Assembly: GCF_963678635.1 (NCBI RefSeq)
Contig: NC_087071.1
Coordinates: 44,935,095-44,999,094, forward strand
Direction: 5' to 3'
From: Symsagittifera roscoffensis
Taxonomy: Eukaryota > Xenacoelomorpha > Acoela > Convolutidae
DNA length: 64,000 bases
Position 1 is the stretch's first letter. Each line of letters begins with the position of its first letter. The position numbers and the translations under genes are program-made. Positions 38,101 to 53,100 of the stretch are shown here, piece after piece. The notes below the pieces were generated by a model. That model did not search any database, was not told the DNA's origin, and worked only from the letters and a program-made list of their open reading frames with translations.

Positions 38101-41100
38101 AAGAAAGTAGATTGATTTGATCACTGCGTTTATAAAAAAATGAGGCCAACTCAGAAAAACCTTCATTAAAAAAGTTGTCAAAAGATATTTATACATTAAA
38201 TATTTGAGGTGATTTCAATTGCACTTATTTTTTAAACTTCTTTATTTTTTGCCACAAATAGTTTTGGCTTAATGAAATTGAGATATCACTTTATCACAAA
38301 ATTTAAAAAAAAATTTGATTTTCTGTAATCTTTTTTTTATTGAGCTATTGTTATATCTCAATTATCAGCTTTTCTCCTAAATTCAATCGCTCCTTGCGGA
38401 AAAAATTTAAACTCTGAGGAAAAAACGCAAAATTTTTTTTTCATCCATTTTTCAGAAGCTTTTGCTTATTGTTATTGTTCTTCAGTTGATTTTTGTCTTG
38501 CAATCGTGTTCTCGTTAGAGCTAATAGGGGGCTAATCGAAGGTCGAGATATTTGAAGTTTTTGGTGATTAAAAATTAGTGTGTGAAAAAAGTCATATGGC
38601 TGATCGAAACAAATTTCACAAGTTTTTCATGTGCTTATTTAAAAACGAGACATGAAAATTTTACGTATTTTATGACATTTATTTCTGCTTCTAAATATGG
38701 AAATTTATGGCAGTTAGTTATTCTTTGTTCACTTGTTATTTCCGATAATTGCGGTTAAAAACAAATAACTCGAATTGTTGTCAATCAGCAAGACAGCCAT
38801 AACCGATCTACCTCAGCACCGAGACAAGGCAGAAATGGGTCGGCAGAACCATGTTTGCTCAAAATTGAGACCGATTTCTTGTTTTATCGATTTGAGGTTC
38901 AGAATCACTGATGAAAGATGTTGTAGTTGGAATTACAGTTGAACTCCTAGATTTTTTTGAGGTAGATAGATTTCTTTGATAAAAACACAAGTTAATTTAA
39001 ATGGGTTGTAAAAACAAGCTACTGCTACGCCATAGTTCCTCCCCATTTCGTGCAATGATCGGGACACTAAACAAACTGTTTTCTCTGGTTTTCACACTCT
39101 TACCTCAGATTATGACAACCTGTTTCGGAACTTTGACAAAAAATGATCTCTTTAGCTATTCCGCCTTTGGTACTTTTAACAAATAGACATCCCTTTAAGC
39201 AATTATTTCAACTGTTAGAAAACGCGATTTTATACCTAGTATGGAATCTCTCTTTCATTTGCAGAAGAGGAAAAATAGCTGAAAAAGTCCACAACAACCA
39301 GATATTCTTTTAAGACGATAAAAAAAATTATAGCAAATATTTAAAATATAAAAATGTTGTCACGTGATCAATTAGAAAGTCATTCTCAGGATTTTTTTCT
39401 GGTTTTAGTTTCACAGAAGACTTGATTTGATCAACTAGTAATTTGATGCTCTATATTTTTGATCACTTCGTTCAAATTTATCCGCAGCAAATTCTTATTG
39501 AAATGCTTTTAACTGTTGCTTGTTTGCGGCTAGTAGTAGCAAATCAAATTCAAGCACATCAACATTGTTTCATGGTTTCAACTCAAGTTTCAGAAATATT
39601 ATTTTTGCTGCGTTCAACGAAAAAAACCCGAGATTCTCGTTAACGTTCTGGCAAATGCCAAAAACTACCGCTGGATTCTTTTTAATTTTCCTAGTAAAAT
39701 TTTACAAGCAAAACACATCGTGTTAAATTCTAAGTAAAAGTTAATTTTTGATAGAAAGCGGTGAGCTGTTGTAAGTCAATTAAGCGAAGCTACTTTTCAA
39801 AACAATTCTGAATTTTGTTTTAAAAGCTCTAAGGTTTGTTGAGCTTAGTCCCCTCGAGCTACTTGCCGAAGTCTTTGCCAGCTGAAAAAATTGCATCGTT
39901 GTCATTATTTGAATTGTTTTGTAGATACTATCGCATTTGAGTCAATGATGAAGGTACCATATTCGAAATTTGAAATCAAAATTGTTTCTCCAGTTTTCTC
40001 CAGCAACTTTTTGTCTCCAGAGTTTTCTCCAATTTTTTCTCCAGAGTTTCAATCGAACCCTATACATATCAAGTTTAACTATCCTTCAAAACTATCCTTC
40101 AAAACTATCCTTCAAAACTGATATAAGCGCAGCCTCTATTTCTTGTTGAGTGTAAGTGTAAGCGCAGCAATGTGAAGCGTTGGGTTCAACTGGCATGAAA
40201 TTTCTCTAGCACTAGAGACAAGGTAAAGCTGGAAATACCTGTTTCATAATTTTTTTTGTTACTGATGCGGAAGGACAAGGGTAATTTCAAAAACAGACCT
40301 ATAGCAAAAAAATCCCAGTTTAAGGCATCCCAGTTTAAGGCCACGCCTAATTTTTTAGGCCTAACGGCTCATGCAGGCGAAACTCCCGCAACTCGTTTTA
40401 TCCATTGAAATCGAAACTTCAGATTTGGGAGGGTAGTTTTTGAGGAAAGTCTAAAAGTTTCAAAAAAGGTCAAAAAATCTAAAATTCGACTTTTCCGGGG
40501 TCATTATTTTTTGTTTGAAAGATTTTGGGCGTAACCGGTTATGCAGGGGAGCTTCTCACTACTAGTCCTTTCGATTAAAACTAAAATCTCAGATTTGAGA
40601 GAGTAGTTTTTGGGAAGTCATATGGCTGATCGAAACAAATTTCACAAGTTTTTCATGTGCTTATTTAAAAACGAGACATGAAAATTTTACGTATTTTATG
40701 ACATTTATTTCTGCTTCTAAATATGGAAATTTATGGCAGTTAGTTATTCTTTGTTCACTTGTTATTTCCGATAATTGCGGTTAAAAACAAATAACTCGAA
40801 TTGTTGTCAATCAGCAAGACAGCCATAACCGATCTACCTCAGCACCGAGACAAGGCAGAAATGGGTCGGCAGAACCATGTTTGCTCAAAATTGAGACCGA
40901 TTTCTTGTTTTATCGATTTGAGGTTCAGAATCACTGATGAAAGATGTTGTAGTTGGAATTACAGTTGAACTCCTAGATTTTTTTGAGGTAGATAGATTTC
41001 TTTGATAAAAACACAAGTTAATTTAAATGGGTTGTAAAAACAAGCTACTGCTACGCCATAGTTCCTCCCCATTTCGTGCAATGATCGGGACACTAAACAA

Positions 41101-44100
41101 ACTGTTTTCTCTGATTTTCACACTCTTACCTCAGATTATGACAACCTGTTTCGGAACTTTGACAAAAAATGATCTCTTTAGCTATTCCGCCTTTGGTACT
41201 TTTAACAAATAGACATCCCTTTAAGCAATTATTTCAACTGTTAGAAAACGCGATTTTATACCTAGTATGGAATCTCTCTTTCATTTGCAGAAGAGGAAAA
41301 ATAGCTGAAAAAGTCCACAACAACCAGATATTCTTTTAAGACGATAAAAAAAATTATAGCAAATATTTAAAATATAAAAATGTTGTCACGTGATCAATTA
41401 GAAAGTCATTCTCAGGATTTTTTTCTGGTTTTAGTTTCACAGAAGACTTGATTTGATCAACTAGTAATTTGATGCTCTATATTTTTGATCACTTCGTTCA
41501 AATTTATCTGCAGCAAATTCTTATTGAAATGCTTTTAACTGTTGCTTGTTTGCGGCTAGTAGTAGCAAATCAAATTCAAGCACATCAACATTGTTTCATG
41601 GTTTCAACTCAAGTTTCAGAAATATTATTTTTGCTGCGTTCAACGAAAAAAACCCGAGATTCTCGTTAACGTTCTGGCAAATGCCAAAAACTACCGCTGG
41701 ATTCTTTTTAATTTTCCTAGTAAAATTTTACAAGCAAAACACATCGTGTTAAATTCTAAGTAAAAGTTAATTTTTGATAGAAAGCGGTGAGCTGTTGTAA
41801 GTCAATTAAGCGAAGCTACTTTTCAAAACAATTCTGAATTTTGTTTTAAAAGCTCTAAGGTTTGTTGAGCTTAGTCCCCTCGAGCTACTTGCCGAAGTCT
41901 TTGCCAGCTGAAAAAATTGCATCGTTGTCATTATTTGAATTGTTTTGTAGATACTATCGCATTTGAGTCAATGATGAAGGTACCATATTCGAAATTTGAA
42001 ATCAAAATTGTTTCTCCAGTTTTCTCCAGCAACTTTTTGTCTCCAGAGTTTTCTCCAATTTTTTCTCCAGAGTTTCAATCGAACCCTATACATATCAAGT
42101 TTAACTATCCTTCAAAACTATCCTTCAAAACTATCCTTCAAAACTGATATAAGCGCAGCCTCTATTTCTTGTTGAGTGTAAGTGTAAGCGCAGCAATGTG
42201 AAGCGTTGGGTTCAACTGGCATGAAATTTCTCTAGCACTAGAGACAAGGTAAAGCTGGAAATACCTGTTTCATAATTTTTTTTGTTACTGATGCGGAAGG
42301 ACAAGGGTAATTTCAAAAACAGACCTATAGCAAAAAAATCCCAGTTTAAGGCATCCCAGTTTAAGGCCACGCCTAATTTTTTAGGCCTAACGGCTCATGC
42401 AGGCGAAACTCCCGCAACTCGTTTTATCCATTGAAATCGAAACTTCAGATTTGGGAGGGTAGTTTTTGAGGAAAGTCTAAAAGTTTCAAAAAAGGTCAAA
42501 AAATCTAAAATTCGACTTTTCCGGGGTCATTATTTTTTGTTTGAAAGATTTTGGGCGTAACCGGTTATGCAGGGGAGCTTCTCACTACTAGTCCTTTCGA
42601 TTAAAACTAAAATCTCAGATTTGAGAGAGTAGTTTTTGGGAAAAGTCAAAAAGTTTCACTTTGACTTTTCTGAGGACCATAAATTTTTGTGTAAATAAAA
42701 ATGGGTGGAGCCGTTTATGCAAGGAAGCTTCTCACAATATTTTCTATCCGTTGAACACAAAATCTCAGATTTGAGGGAGTTTTTGATAAAATGTGAAAAA
42801 TACAAAAAGTTGGGCCAAAAATTCATCCCACACACTTTTTCGAAGGCTGTAGAAAGTGGGGTAAGGTAAAAAGAGACAAGGGAATTATGCACGCACACAA
42901 GAGAGTTGGCGGGCGCACTTTCCATTGGTACCGCTTTTTTGCAAATCGGTAGAGTAGTTTTCGAAAAAATTAATATTGAAAAATAAAATGAAAAACCCAA
43001 TCCCATACGTTTTCATAATACCTGTTTTAATCAAACAGGAATAAAAGGAGTTATTGAAGCGAAGTTTATCGGCTAACGAAAATAGCAACCAAGTGTGTTA
43101 TACACACAAAATGTATGAGAAGAGAACGCTTGATCTCCCGGGTTGATCTCCATAGACCAAAAATGCCAGTCATACAATTCCATAAACAAAATCTATGAAA
43201 AATGTTGTTCATACAAATTTCATAAATTTTGCTTTTATGGTGTCATCAAATTTCTAAAGATTTTTTTTCTTGTTTTGGCATACAAACTTGTGTATTGTAG
43301 TAAATAAAAAAGATTTTTTTTGTCATAAAAAAGATTTTTTTTGTCAAAAAAAAATGCTAGTCATACAGTTTCCATATATGCAAATTGTATGACTAGCTTT
43401 TTTTTTGGTGGCGACAACAAATATTTTTCCAATTAAATTCGCCTCAAAAATTTTTTTGTGTTTTTTCAACAGCAATTTGTATTTTGTATTCAAACAAACT
43501 TTTTTCAAAAAAATTTTGAAATTGCACCGCAGAACGAAAAGAACTTTCCAAGTGGTTTTTTAACCGCAAAACGAATTTTGAACTCAAACAAAAAATTGCC
43601 AAAAAAATGCCTGCAAAGTTTATTGTTTTGTGTGCATAACGTAGTCAGGGATACTCAAAACGTAGTTTGTGATACACAAGATTTTCTTCACTTTCTCTGG
43701 ATATTTTCTTTAAAAATCGCTCAAAACTCATATTTTTTTGTATTGCATGTTTAAGTTTGCCTTAATCAATGTCTGATTATTTGGAAATTCAAATTTTTTG
43801 AAAATGATCATCTTTAAAATTTTTTGCCAAAATTCATAAGTTTGATTCTTTCAGTTTATCGTTTGTGTAAGGCAACTCTCAGACAATTCAGATCGTTTCC
43901 AACACATTGTAAATGCAAGACAATCAAAACTTTGCCGATTCTAGATTTAAGTAAACTATGGTTTGTGTCACTTGTGGTTGGTTACGACCATATCCCAAAA
44001 GTTTTGAGAGTTTAAAATTTAAAGAAATCCAAATTTTTTGGTTTGTGGAAAAACGCTAGTCATTCAATTTCCAAAGCTGAAAAATCACAAATCATAGACT

Positions 44101-47100
44101 TTTCCCCATTATATCTTTTCCCCATTAGCATTATGCCGAGATTATATGACCCGGGTGGGTAAAAATAGATCTGCACCCGATCGAGAACTTGTCCGAAATT
44201 ATATGTCATGATTCGTTAATTTTTTTTCCTCGTTAAATTTCGAACCGCTAAATGATTACAAATAAGAGATTTATTGAAACAGTTTGAAAGTTTATGGTTC
44301 GGAATATTTTGTTCAAAGTGCACAGATTATAACCATAATCTGAAAACTTTTACACGCAAAAATTTTGAAAAACTTTCAAAGACTCCAAGAAGGGGGAGGG
44401 GGGGGGGGCATTCGCTGCTAGTTAACCAATAAGAGCGGAGGATTGGGTAAATAGTAAAATACATTGCAAATTGGGACCGCTGACCTCTGAGGGGTATTTT
44501 GATCTCCTGTTCTGTGTTGGTCTTCAGACTGGCCAGTGACGTCACAGCGAAGCACATCAACTCATCTTTGGTGAGTGTGTTTTTGTCCCAGATGGTGAAA
44601 GTGATGTCAACTGTGTCCTCTGAACACTTGAAGTTGAATGACTCATTCCACACAGGGTCCAGGTTGTTGTCTATCGTCTAAATAGAGACAAATTTGGAAA
44701 CTTCAAAAATGTTCACTTACTTAATTTCGAAAAAGAACATTGGCAATGTCTATCGTCTAAATAGAGATCAAATTTCTGTTTTTGTTCCGACTTTCGGGGT
44801 GTTGTTTTTTCTTCAGACAAATTATATATTTCACCGGTGACCTTTTTTCGCAAAGTTATGGAGGTATAAAAAGTGTCATTTCGTCCAAATTGGGACAATT
44901 AACGCGCGATGTATTTCGCGCTATTAACGCGTAAACGGAGATTTAATTCATCTTAGAAATCGTTCCAAATTGGTTCAAGAAAGCTTTATGCCATGATTGA
45001 TTTGTTAATAGGAGCAAAATCTATCACCTTGTACTTAATATGGCGTGTGGGGGGATGAATTTCAGAAAAAAATCTAAAATTAAAAAAAAATCATTTTTAT
45101 TACATTTAATTTTTTCATCTTATTACTGCTCCATAGACCTTAAGAGGCAGTCGGAACATTCAGGACCTCGCCCTGATACGAGCAGTTTTGTTTATCAATT
45201 TGCCAACGACAAAAATAGCTAGGACTTCAGCTTTTTCCTCAATACCCGAAACTCCCATCACTATGAAACTACTCGCAAACAGAACTATATTAGCAGCCCT
45301 ATTCCTTTCATAAGTTTTTGATTGTTATAATTACCGCACAACCTGATAGTCAACCTCATCGACTCCGCCCTTCCGGATTCAATATACCGCTGGCCTGGCA
45401 ACTACCAGAAAGAGACGTCTGAAGACAGGCAGAATTTGTCTAATGACGATCTCCCAGACTGAGTTCTTTCAAGTGGTCATTTATATACTTTATATTGATC
45501 AATGTGAACCGATACTGGAAACAATTTATTATTGTTCCGACTTTCGATACGAAAGTAACGGAATATTTGTGCTCGGGGTGGTTTTTTTTTTAACTAGCCA
45601 TTTTTGACGGAATTTTTCTATATCATTCAAAAGGTATTGTTGTCCTGAGCTTAAATTTGAAAAGATATTTCACCTGTGATCGTTTTTCGTAAAGTTATGG
45701 GGGTTTAAAGATTGCCAATTTGGCCAATTTGGGACAATTAACGCGCGATATATTTCGCGCTATTAACGCGTAAGCGGAGATTTAATCCGTCTTAGAAATC
45801 GTTCCAAATTGGTTGGAAGAAGCTTATTTGCCATAATTGATTTGTTACAAGGAGCGAAATCTATCCCTTTGTACTTAATATGGCGTGTGGGGGGATGATT
45901 TTTGTTTAAAAAAATTCAAATTTTAGAAAAAAAATTTTTTTCATTTTATTTTATCACATTTGATTTTTATAGGTTATTACTGCTCCTTAAACGTTAAAAG
46001 GCAGTCGGAACATTCAGGGCTTCGCCCTGATACCAGCAGTCTTGTTATTATTACAAGCAAAAACATTATTCAGAGACAACATCATATGCTATTCCGACAA
46101 GTTCAGCGTCCATATGCAAGGCACCAAACAGAAAAGTTATCGATACTTTTTTTCAAATAACCTTGACTCCATGTTTATTTATTATTTCTATTTGAAAAAG
46201 TAAGTTGTAGCTCTCCCCGTCTAAATGCTCTTTCAGTTTGTTCTCCCCCCACTTCATGAAACACAACTTCAACCCACTAACAAAAAATACCTTGCGACAA
46301 CTAGACTACCACTCTGAAATCATCGCAATCAATCTCAAATCAGACCTTTCTTCAAGTACTCCACCCTGCAAAAATCACTCTAAAAATGTTTAAAAAAGAA
46401 GCTCTGTAAAAAAACTTTTACAGGATCTAAGTGGCGCCTAAGTAAAGAAACTCTGCTAACCAAAATCAAGACGATAATCAGACCAATCCTCGAGTACTCA
46501 GTGCCAACATGGTTGCATGCGCAAACACAACTAACGTCGAAACTACAGACAGCACAGAGCAAATAGCCCACCACATGAATTTTTTCTCCTCGCAGAATTT
46601 TGGAAGCTGCTATACGCCAACAACCATCCCGGAATTAAAATTATTGAAAGCTAACATCCATCCCTCAGACGAGTTAAACCCTCCTTCAAACAAGGCAACG
46701 CAAAGCTAGGGTCAGACCTGAACACCCCCAATTAGAAGTTAGACCAAGATTACATAAAAAGCTATCAGAATAAGAAAACTATCCACTCGAACTGAGACAA
46801 ATTGCATTGAACAGGTCTAAGACTTTCAAAATTTAAGCAATACGCCACCCAAGTATCCCCATCGAAGCTTACAGTAAGCAGCAAGTTCTGCTGCAATCTA
46901 GCCCAGTTGAAGTCACTACGCTCTCTTGAAATCATTCCGCAACCGTTTCAATCCAACTACCTCAGACGGATCCATTAAGTAGTTCAACTTCCCCATAACA
47001 CCAACTATTTTTATTTGTCCCTATAACCCAACTCCACCAACTACTATCTCCTTTTGGTCCAGCCCCGTTGAAGAAGCAAACTTTGAAGAGGTTCTTGGAC

Positions 47101-50100
47101 TGAAGCCAGTCTTAATCACATCGATCGAGCCTTCTCCTGATAGTCAGTTGCGACTCAACTCAACACTGGCTCATATAGCCTCGGCTGTGGAAAAAAAAAC
47201 CTGTCACTTGCTAAGGTGCTCAGCAATACAGATTCAACTGCATTCAGGCACCAAACCATTCTAGCGCCGAACCCAGTTACCGTACTCGAAGCCCCCCCCC
47301 CCCCGTCTACCCAGATGCACCCCAGGGACTGCAATGTGGGGTCTTGGACGCGTGGAAACCAAAAACAACTTTCTATCGGGCAATCCTAAAAAGCACTGAC
47401 AAGATGCCCAATTAAAGTAACAATTTTCAAATGAATGATTCATTTAAGCAAAAGCCATTGCAATTGAACCATTGCCGAACCCTCGTCCAAAGTAAACGAC
47501 GCGCTGCCCCGATAGAGGCAACAACCCGTGCAACCCTTCATCATAGATCAGAAAAATGCCTGTTAAAGAGTTATACTGTGAAAACTGCGCAACCGTTTTC
47601 ACATTTCACATCACGCTCGCAAATAAAAAATAAATGAGTATAAAATTTCTTGCCGGGATCTGAACCGGTAACCTTTCACTCAAAATAAGCACGAATATAA
47701 CTGAGNNNNNNNNNNNNNNNNNNNNNNNNNNNNNNNNNNNNNNNNNNNNNNNNNNNNNNNNNNNNNNNNNNNNNNNNNNNNNNNNNNNNNNNNNNNNNNN
47801 NNNNNNNNNNNNNNNNNNNNNNNNNNNNNNNNNNNNNNNNNNNNNNNNNNNNNNNNNNNNNNNNNNNNNNNNNNNNNNNNNNNNNNNNNNNNNNNNNNNN
47901 NNNNNCTGCATTTTTAAGAAATTGAGGCAAAACTCAGAAAAAACTTCATTACAAAAGTAATGAAGTTATACTTAAATACTTGAGGTGATTTCAATTACAC
48001 CTATTAATTTAAACTTCTATCTTTTTTGCCACAAATAGTTTCGGTTTAATGAAAGTGAGATATCACTTTATCACGAAATTAAAAAAAAACGAATTTTGAT
48101 TTTTTGTAACCCTTTTTTCGTTGAGCTCTTGTTATATCTCAATTATCAGCTTTTCTCCTAAATTCAATGGCTCCTTGTGGAAAAAATTTAAACTCTAAGG
48201 AAAAAACGCAGAATTTTTTTTTCATCCAATTCTTTGTAGCTTTTGCCTATTGTTAATGTTCTTCAATAGATTTTTATCTTGCAGTCGTGTTCTTGTTAGA
48301 GCTAATAGGGGGCTAATCGAAGGTCGCGATATTGAAGTTTTTGGTGATTAAAAATCAGTGTGTGAAAAAAGTCATATGGCTGATCGAAACAAAGTTCACG
48401 TTTTTCATGTGCTTATTTAAAATTAAGACATGAAAATTTTACGTATTTTATGACATTAATTTCTGCTTCTAAACATGGAAACTTATGGCACTCGGGTTGA
48501 CAAAAAATGCTTATCATACAATTCTCATATGTGGGAAATTTCTTTTCATACAATTTCATACAATTCCATACGTACAGAAAATTGTATGAAAACTCTATAA
48601 TAAGCATTTATTCATAAATGGAAAATGTATAATAGGTGCTTTCTCCATAAACCAAAAAGTTTTTATTTGTTCGTAAATTTATTTTCTGAAAAATTTTGGG
48701 TTGTGTTTGCAACCGAACACAAGTGACAAAAACCTTGGTTACTCTAAGCACCAAAGGTTGGACGATCATACAATTAATATGCATAAAAAGCGACCTGAAT
48801 TGTCTTCCTGATGTCTTTCACAAATGATATTACAGAAGTAACAAACTTTTAATTTTTGGCAAAATTTTTTAAAAGATGATTATTTTAAATTTTCGAATTT
48901 TCAAATTATCAGACATTGATCAAGGCATACATAAACACGCCATACAAAAGAAATAGGAATTTTCAGCGTTTTTGGAAAAAAAAATTTTAAGTGAAAAGAA
49001 AAAAAGCCAATATTATCGTATCCAAGACTACGTTATGCGCACAAAAAATTAAATTTTGCATGCAAAAAAAAAGTTTTTTTTTTTCGGAAAATGTTTGTTT
49101 GCGTACAAAATTCGATTTGCAATTGAAAAAAAAAACCAAAAAAGTTTTTGGGGCAAGTTTGCAAAATTACTTGAAAAACTTTTGGGTCGCCATCAAAAAA
49201 TGCCAGTCATACTATTTCCATATATGGAAATTGTATGGAGAGCATTTATTTCAAAAAAAAATGTTTTAAATCAGTTTTTTGTCACCAGTCTGTTCAACTG
49301 TTCTCAAAAAGCCGCAGAAATGGTTTAATTTTTTTTAGTGTTTTTCGAAAATGTATTAAAAAAGTATGACAAGTATTTTCTCCATACACTCTATGTATGG
49401 ATTTGTATGATAATGATTTTTGTTGTATGGAATTGTATGATAAGTATTTTCGGTGTATGGAAGTCAACCCGGGCAGTTTGTTATTCTTTGTTCACCTGTT
49501 TTTTCCGATAATTGCGGTTAAATACGTATAAATCGAATTGTTGTCAATCAGCAAGACAGCCATAACCGATCTACCTCAGGACCGAGAAAAGGCAAAAATG
49601 GGTCGGTCAAAACATTCAACTTGCAGAAAAAATAAAACAGGGGTCTTTCAATCACCGTGATTTACTTAACCTGTAAACGAAAAAAATCCAAATCACGTTT
49701 GCTCAAAATTGAGACCATTTTATTGTTTTGCGGATTTGAGATTTCTCTGATTTTCACACTCTTACCTCAGATTATGACAACCTGTTTCGTAACTATGACA
49801 AAAAAGGATCTCTTTAGCTATTCCCCTTTGGTACTCATGACAAATAGACATCCCTTTAAGCAATTAATTCAACTGTTAGAAAACGCGATTTTGTACCTAG
49901 TATCGAATCTCTTTCTTCCATTTGGAAAAGGGGAAAATAGCTTTAAAAATCCACGAAAACCAATCAGATATTCTTTAAGACAATAAAAAAATTGTAGCAA
50001 ATACTTAAAATATAAAAATGTTGTCACGTGATCAATTAGAAAGTCATTATCAGGATTTTTTCTGGTTTTAGTTTCACAGAAGAATTGATTTGATCAACTA

Positions 50101-53100
50101 GTAATTTGATGCTCTATATTTTTGATCACTTCGTTCAAATTTATCTGCTTCTAATGCTTATTGAAATGCTTTTAACTGTTGCTTGTTTGCGGCTAGTAGT
50201 AGCAAATCAGGTTCAAGCACATCAACATTGTTTCATGGTTTCAACTCAAGTTTCAGAAATATTATCTTTGCAGCGTTCAAAAAAAAAAACAACCCGAGGT
50301 TCTCGTTAACGTTCAGGCAAATGCCAAATACTACCGCTGGATTCTTTTTAATTTTCCTAGTAAAATTTTACAAGCAAAACACATCGTGTTAAATTCTAAG
50401 TAAAAGTTAATTTTTGATAGAAAGCGGTGAGCTGTTGTAAGTCAATTAAGCAAAGCTACTTTTCAAAACAATTCTGAATTTTGTTTTAAAAGCTCTAAGG
50501 TTTGTTGAGCTTAGTCCCCTCGAGCTACTTGCCGAAGTCTTTGCCAGCTGAAAAATTGCATCGTTATCATTATTTGAATTGTTTTGTAGATACTATCGCA
50601 TTTGAGTCAATGATGAAGGTACCATATTCGAAATTTGAGATAAAAATTGGTTCTCCAGTTTTCTCCAACTTTTTTTCTCCAGAGTTTTCTCCAATTTTTT
50701 CTCCAGAGTTTCAATCGAACCCTATACATATCAAATTTAACTATCCTTCAAAACTGAAGTGTAAGCGGGGCAGTGTGAAGCGTTGGGTTCAACTGGCATG
50801 AAATTTCTCTAGCACTAGAGACGAGGTAAAGCTGGAAATACCTGTTTCATAATTTTTTTTGGCACTGATGCGGAAGGACAAGGGTAATTTCAAAAACAGA
50901 CCTTTAGCAAAATAAGTAAGTCCCATTTTAAGGACACGCCTAATTTTTCAGGCCTAACGTCTCATGCAGGCGAAACTCCGACAACTCCCTCGTTTTATCC
51001 ATTGAAATCAAAATTTCAGATTTGGGAGAGTAGTTTTTGAGAAAAGTCTAAAAGTTTCAAAAAAGGTCAAGAAATCGAAAATTCGACTTTTCCGGGGTCA
51101 TTATTTTTTGTGTGAAAGATTTTGGGCGTAACCGGTTATGCAGGGGAGCTTCTCACTACTAGTCCTTTCGATTAAAACTAAAATCTCAGATTTGAGAGAG
51201 TAGTTTTTGGGAAAAGTCAAAAAGTTTCACTTTGACTTTTCTGAGGACCATAAATTTTTGTGTAAATAAAAATGGGTGGAGCCGTTTATGCAAGGAAGCT
51301 TCTCACAATATTTTCTATCCGTTGAACCCAAAATCTCAGATTTGAGGGAGTTTTTGATAAAATGTGAAAAATACAAAAAGTTGGGCCAAAAATTCATCCC
51401 ACACACTTTTTCGAAGGCTGTAGAAAGTGGGGTAAGGTAAAAAGAGACAAGGGAATTATGCACGCACACAAGAGAGTTGGCGGGCGCACTTTCCATTGGT
51501 ACCGCTTTTTTGCAAATCGGTAGAGTAGTTTTCGAAAAAATTAATATTGAAAAATAAAATAAAAAACCCAATCCCATACGTTTTCATAATACCTGTTTTA
51601 ATCAAACAGGAATAAAAGGAGTTATTGAAGCGAAGTTTATCGGCTAACGAAAATAGCAACCCAGTGTGTTATACACACAAAATGTATGAGAAGAGAACGC
51701 TTGATCTCCCGGGTTGATCTCCATAGACCAAAAATGCCAGTCATACAATTCCATAAACAAAATCTATGAAAAATGTTGTTCATACAAATTTCATAAATTT
51801 TGCTTTTATGGTGTCATCAAATTTCTAAAGATTTTTTTCTTGTTTTGGCATACAAACTTGTGTATTGTAGTAAATAAAAAAGATTTTTTTTGTCAAAAAA
51901 AAAACGCTAGTCATACAGTTTCCATATATGCAAATTGTATGACTAGCTTTTTTTTGATGGCGACAACAAATATTTTTCCAATTAAATTCGCCTGAAAATT
52001 TTTTTTGTGTTTTTTCAACAGCAATTTGTATTTTGTAAACAAACAAACTTTTTTCAAAAAAATTTTGAAATTGCACCGCAGAACGAAAAGAACTTTCCAA
52101 GTGGTTTTTAAACCGCAAAACGAATTTTGAACTCAAACAAAAAATTGCCAAAAAAATTGCCTGCAAAGTTTATTATTTTGTGTGCATAACGTAGTCAGGG
52201 ATACTCAAAACGTAGTTTGTGATACACAAGATTTTCTTCACTTTCTCTGGATATTTTTTTTAAAAATCGCTCAAAACTCATATTTGTTTGTATTGCATGT
52301 TTAAGTTTGCCTTAATCAATGTCTGATTATTTGGAAATTCAAATTTTTTGAAAATGATCATCTTTAAAATTTTTTGCCAAAATTCATAAGTTTGATTCTT
52401 TCAGTTTATCGTTTGTGTAAGGCAACTCTCAGACAATTCAGATTGTTTCCAACACATTGTAAATGCAAGACAATCAAAACTTTGCCGATTCTAGATTTAA
52501 GTAAGCTATGGTTTGTGTCACTTGTGGTTGGTTACGACCATATCCCAAAAGTTTTGAGAGTTTAAAATTTAAAGAAATCCAAATTTGTTGGTTTGTGGAA
52601 AAACGCTAGTCATTCAATTTCCAAAGCTGAAAAATCACAAATCATAGACTTTTCATGCAATTTTTGTACTAATGGATTTGCATAAGAAGTGTATGACTAG
52701 CAGTTTTGGTCAACTCGGGCCGCTGCCTTTACATTCAACTGAAAAGCTATAATTCAAATTTTTTGGATGATAGCATGCATGACTGATACATTATATCTTT
52801 TCCCCATTAGCATTATGCCGAGATTATATGACCCGGGTGGGTAAAAATAGATCTGCACCCGATCGAGAACTTGTCCGAAATTATATGTCATGGTTCGTTA
52901 ATTTTTTTTCCTCGTTAAATTTCGAACCGCTAAATGATTACAAATAAGAGATTTATTGAAACAGTTTGAAAGTTTATGGTTCGGAATATTTTGTTCAAAG
53001 TGCACAGATTATAACCATAATCTGAAAACTTTTACACGCAAAAATTTTGAAAAACTTTCAAAGACTCCAAGAAGGGGGAGGGGGGGGGGGGGCATTCGCT

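Larger units (their letters stand above)
38124..47705. repeat. Large duplicated block, left copy
   Basis: This block is nearly identical to 47906-56507, and the homology starts and stops exactly at the N gap. It includes exon 2 of the host gene, two Helentron-like elements, a MITE and a decayed LINE. Relative to the right copy it has one extra 2026-bp tandem unit, lacks one MITE, and has a deletion of about 130 bp at the right end of another. It is most simply a second allele left uncollapsed by the assembler. Confidence 0.9.

Noticed and set aside
39001-42147. Repeated open frames in the 2026-bp units (for example MGCKNKLLLRHSSS)
   Set aside because: They are conserved only because the DNA was recently duplicated; the third copy on the right disrupts the start of this frame.
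42656-43088. Minus-strand frames duplicated at 51227-51659
   Set aside because: Same reasoning: identical by duplication, no domain, no splice signals tied to a gene.
47606-47930. Open frames running through the N gap
   Set aside because: They are artefacts of undetermined bases.
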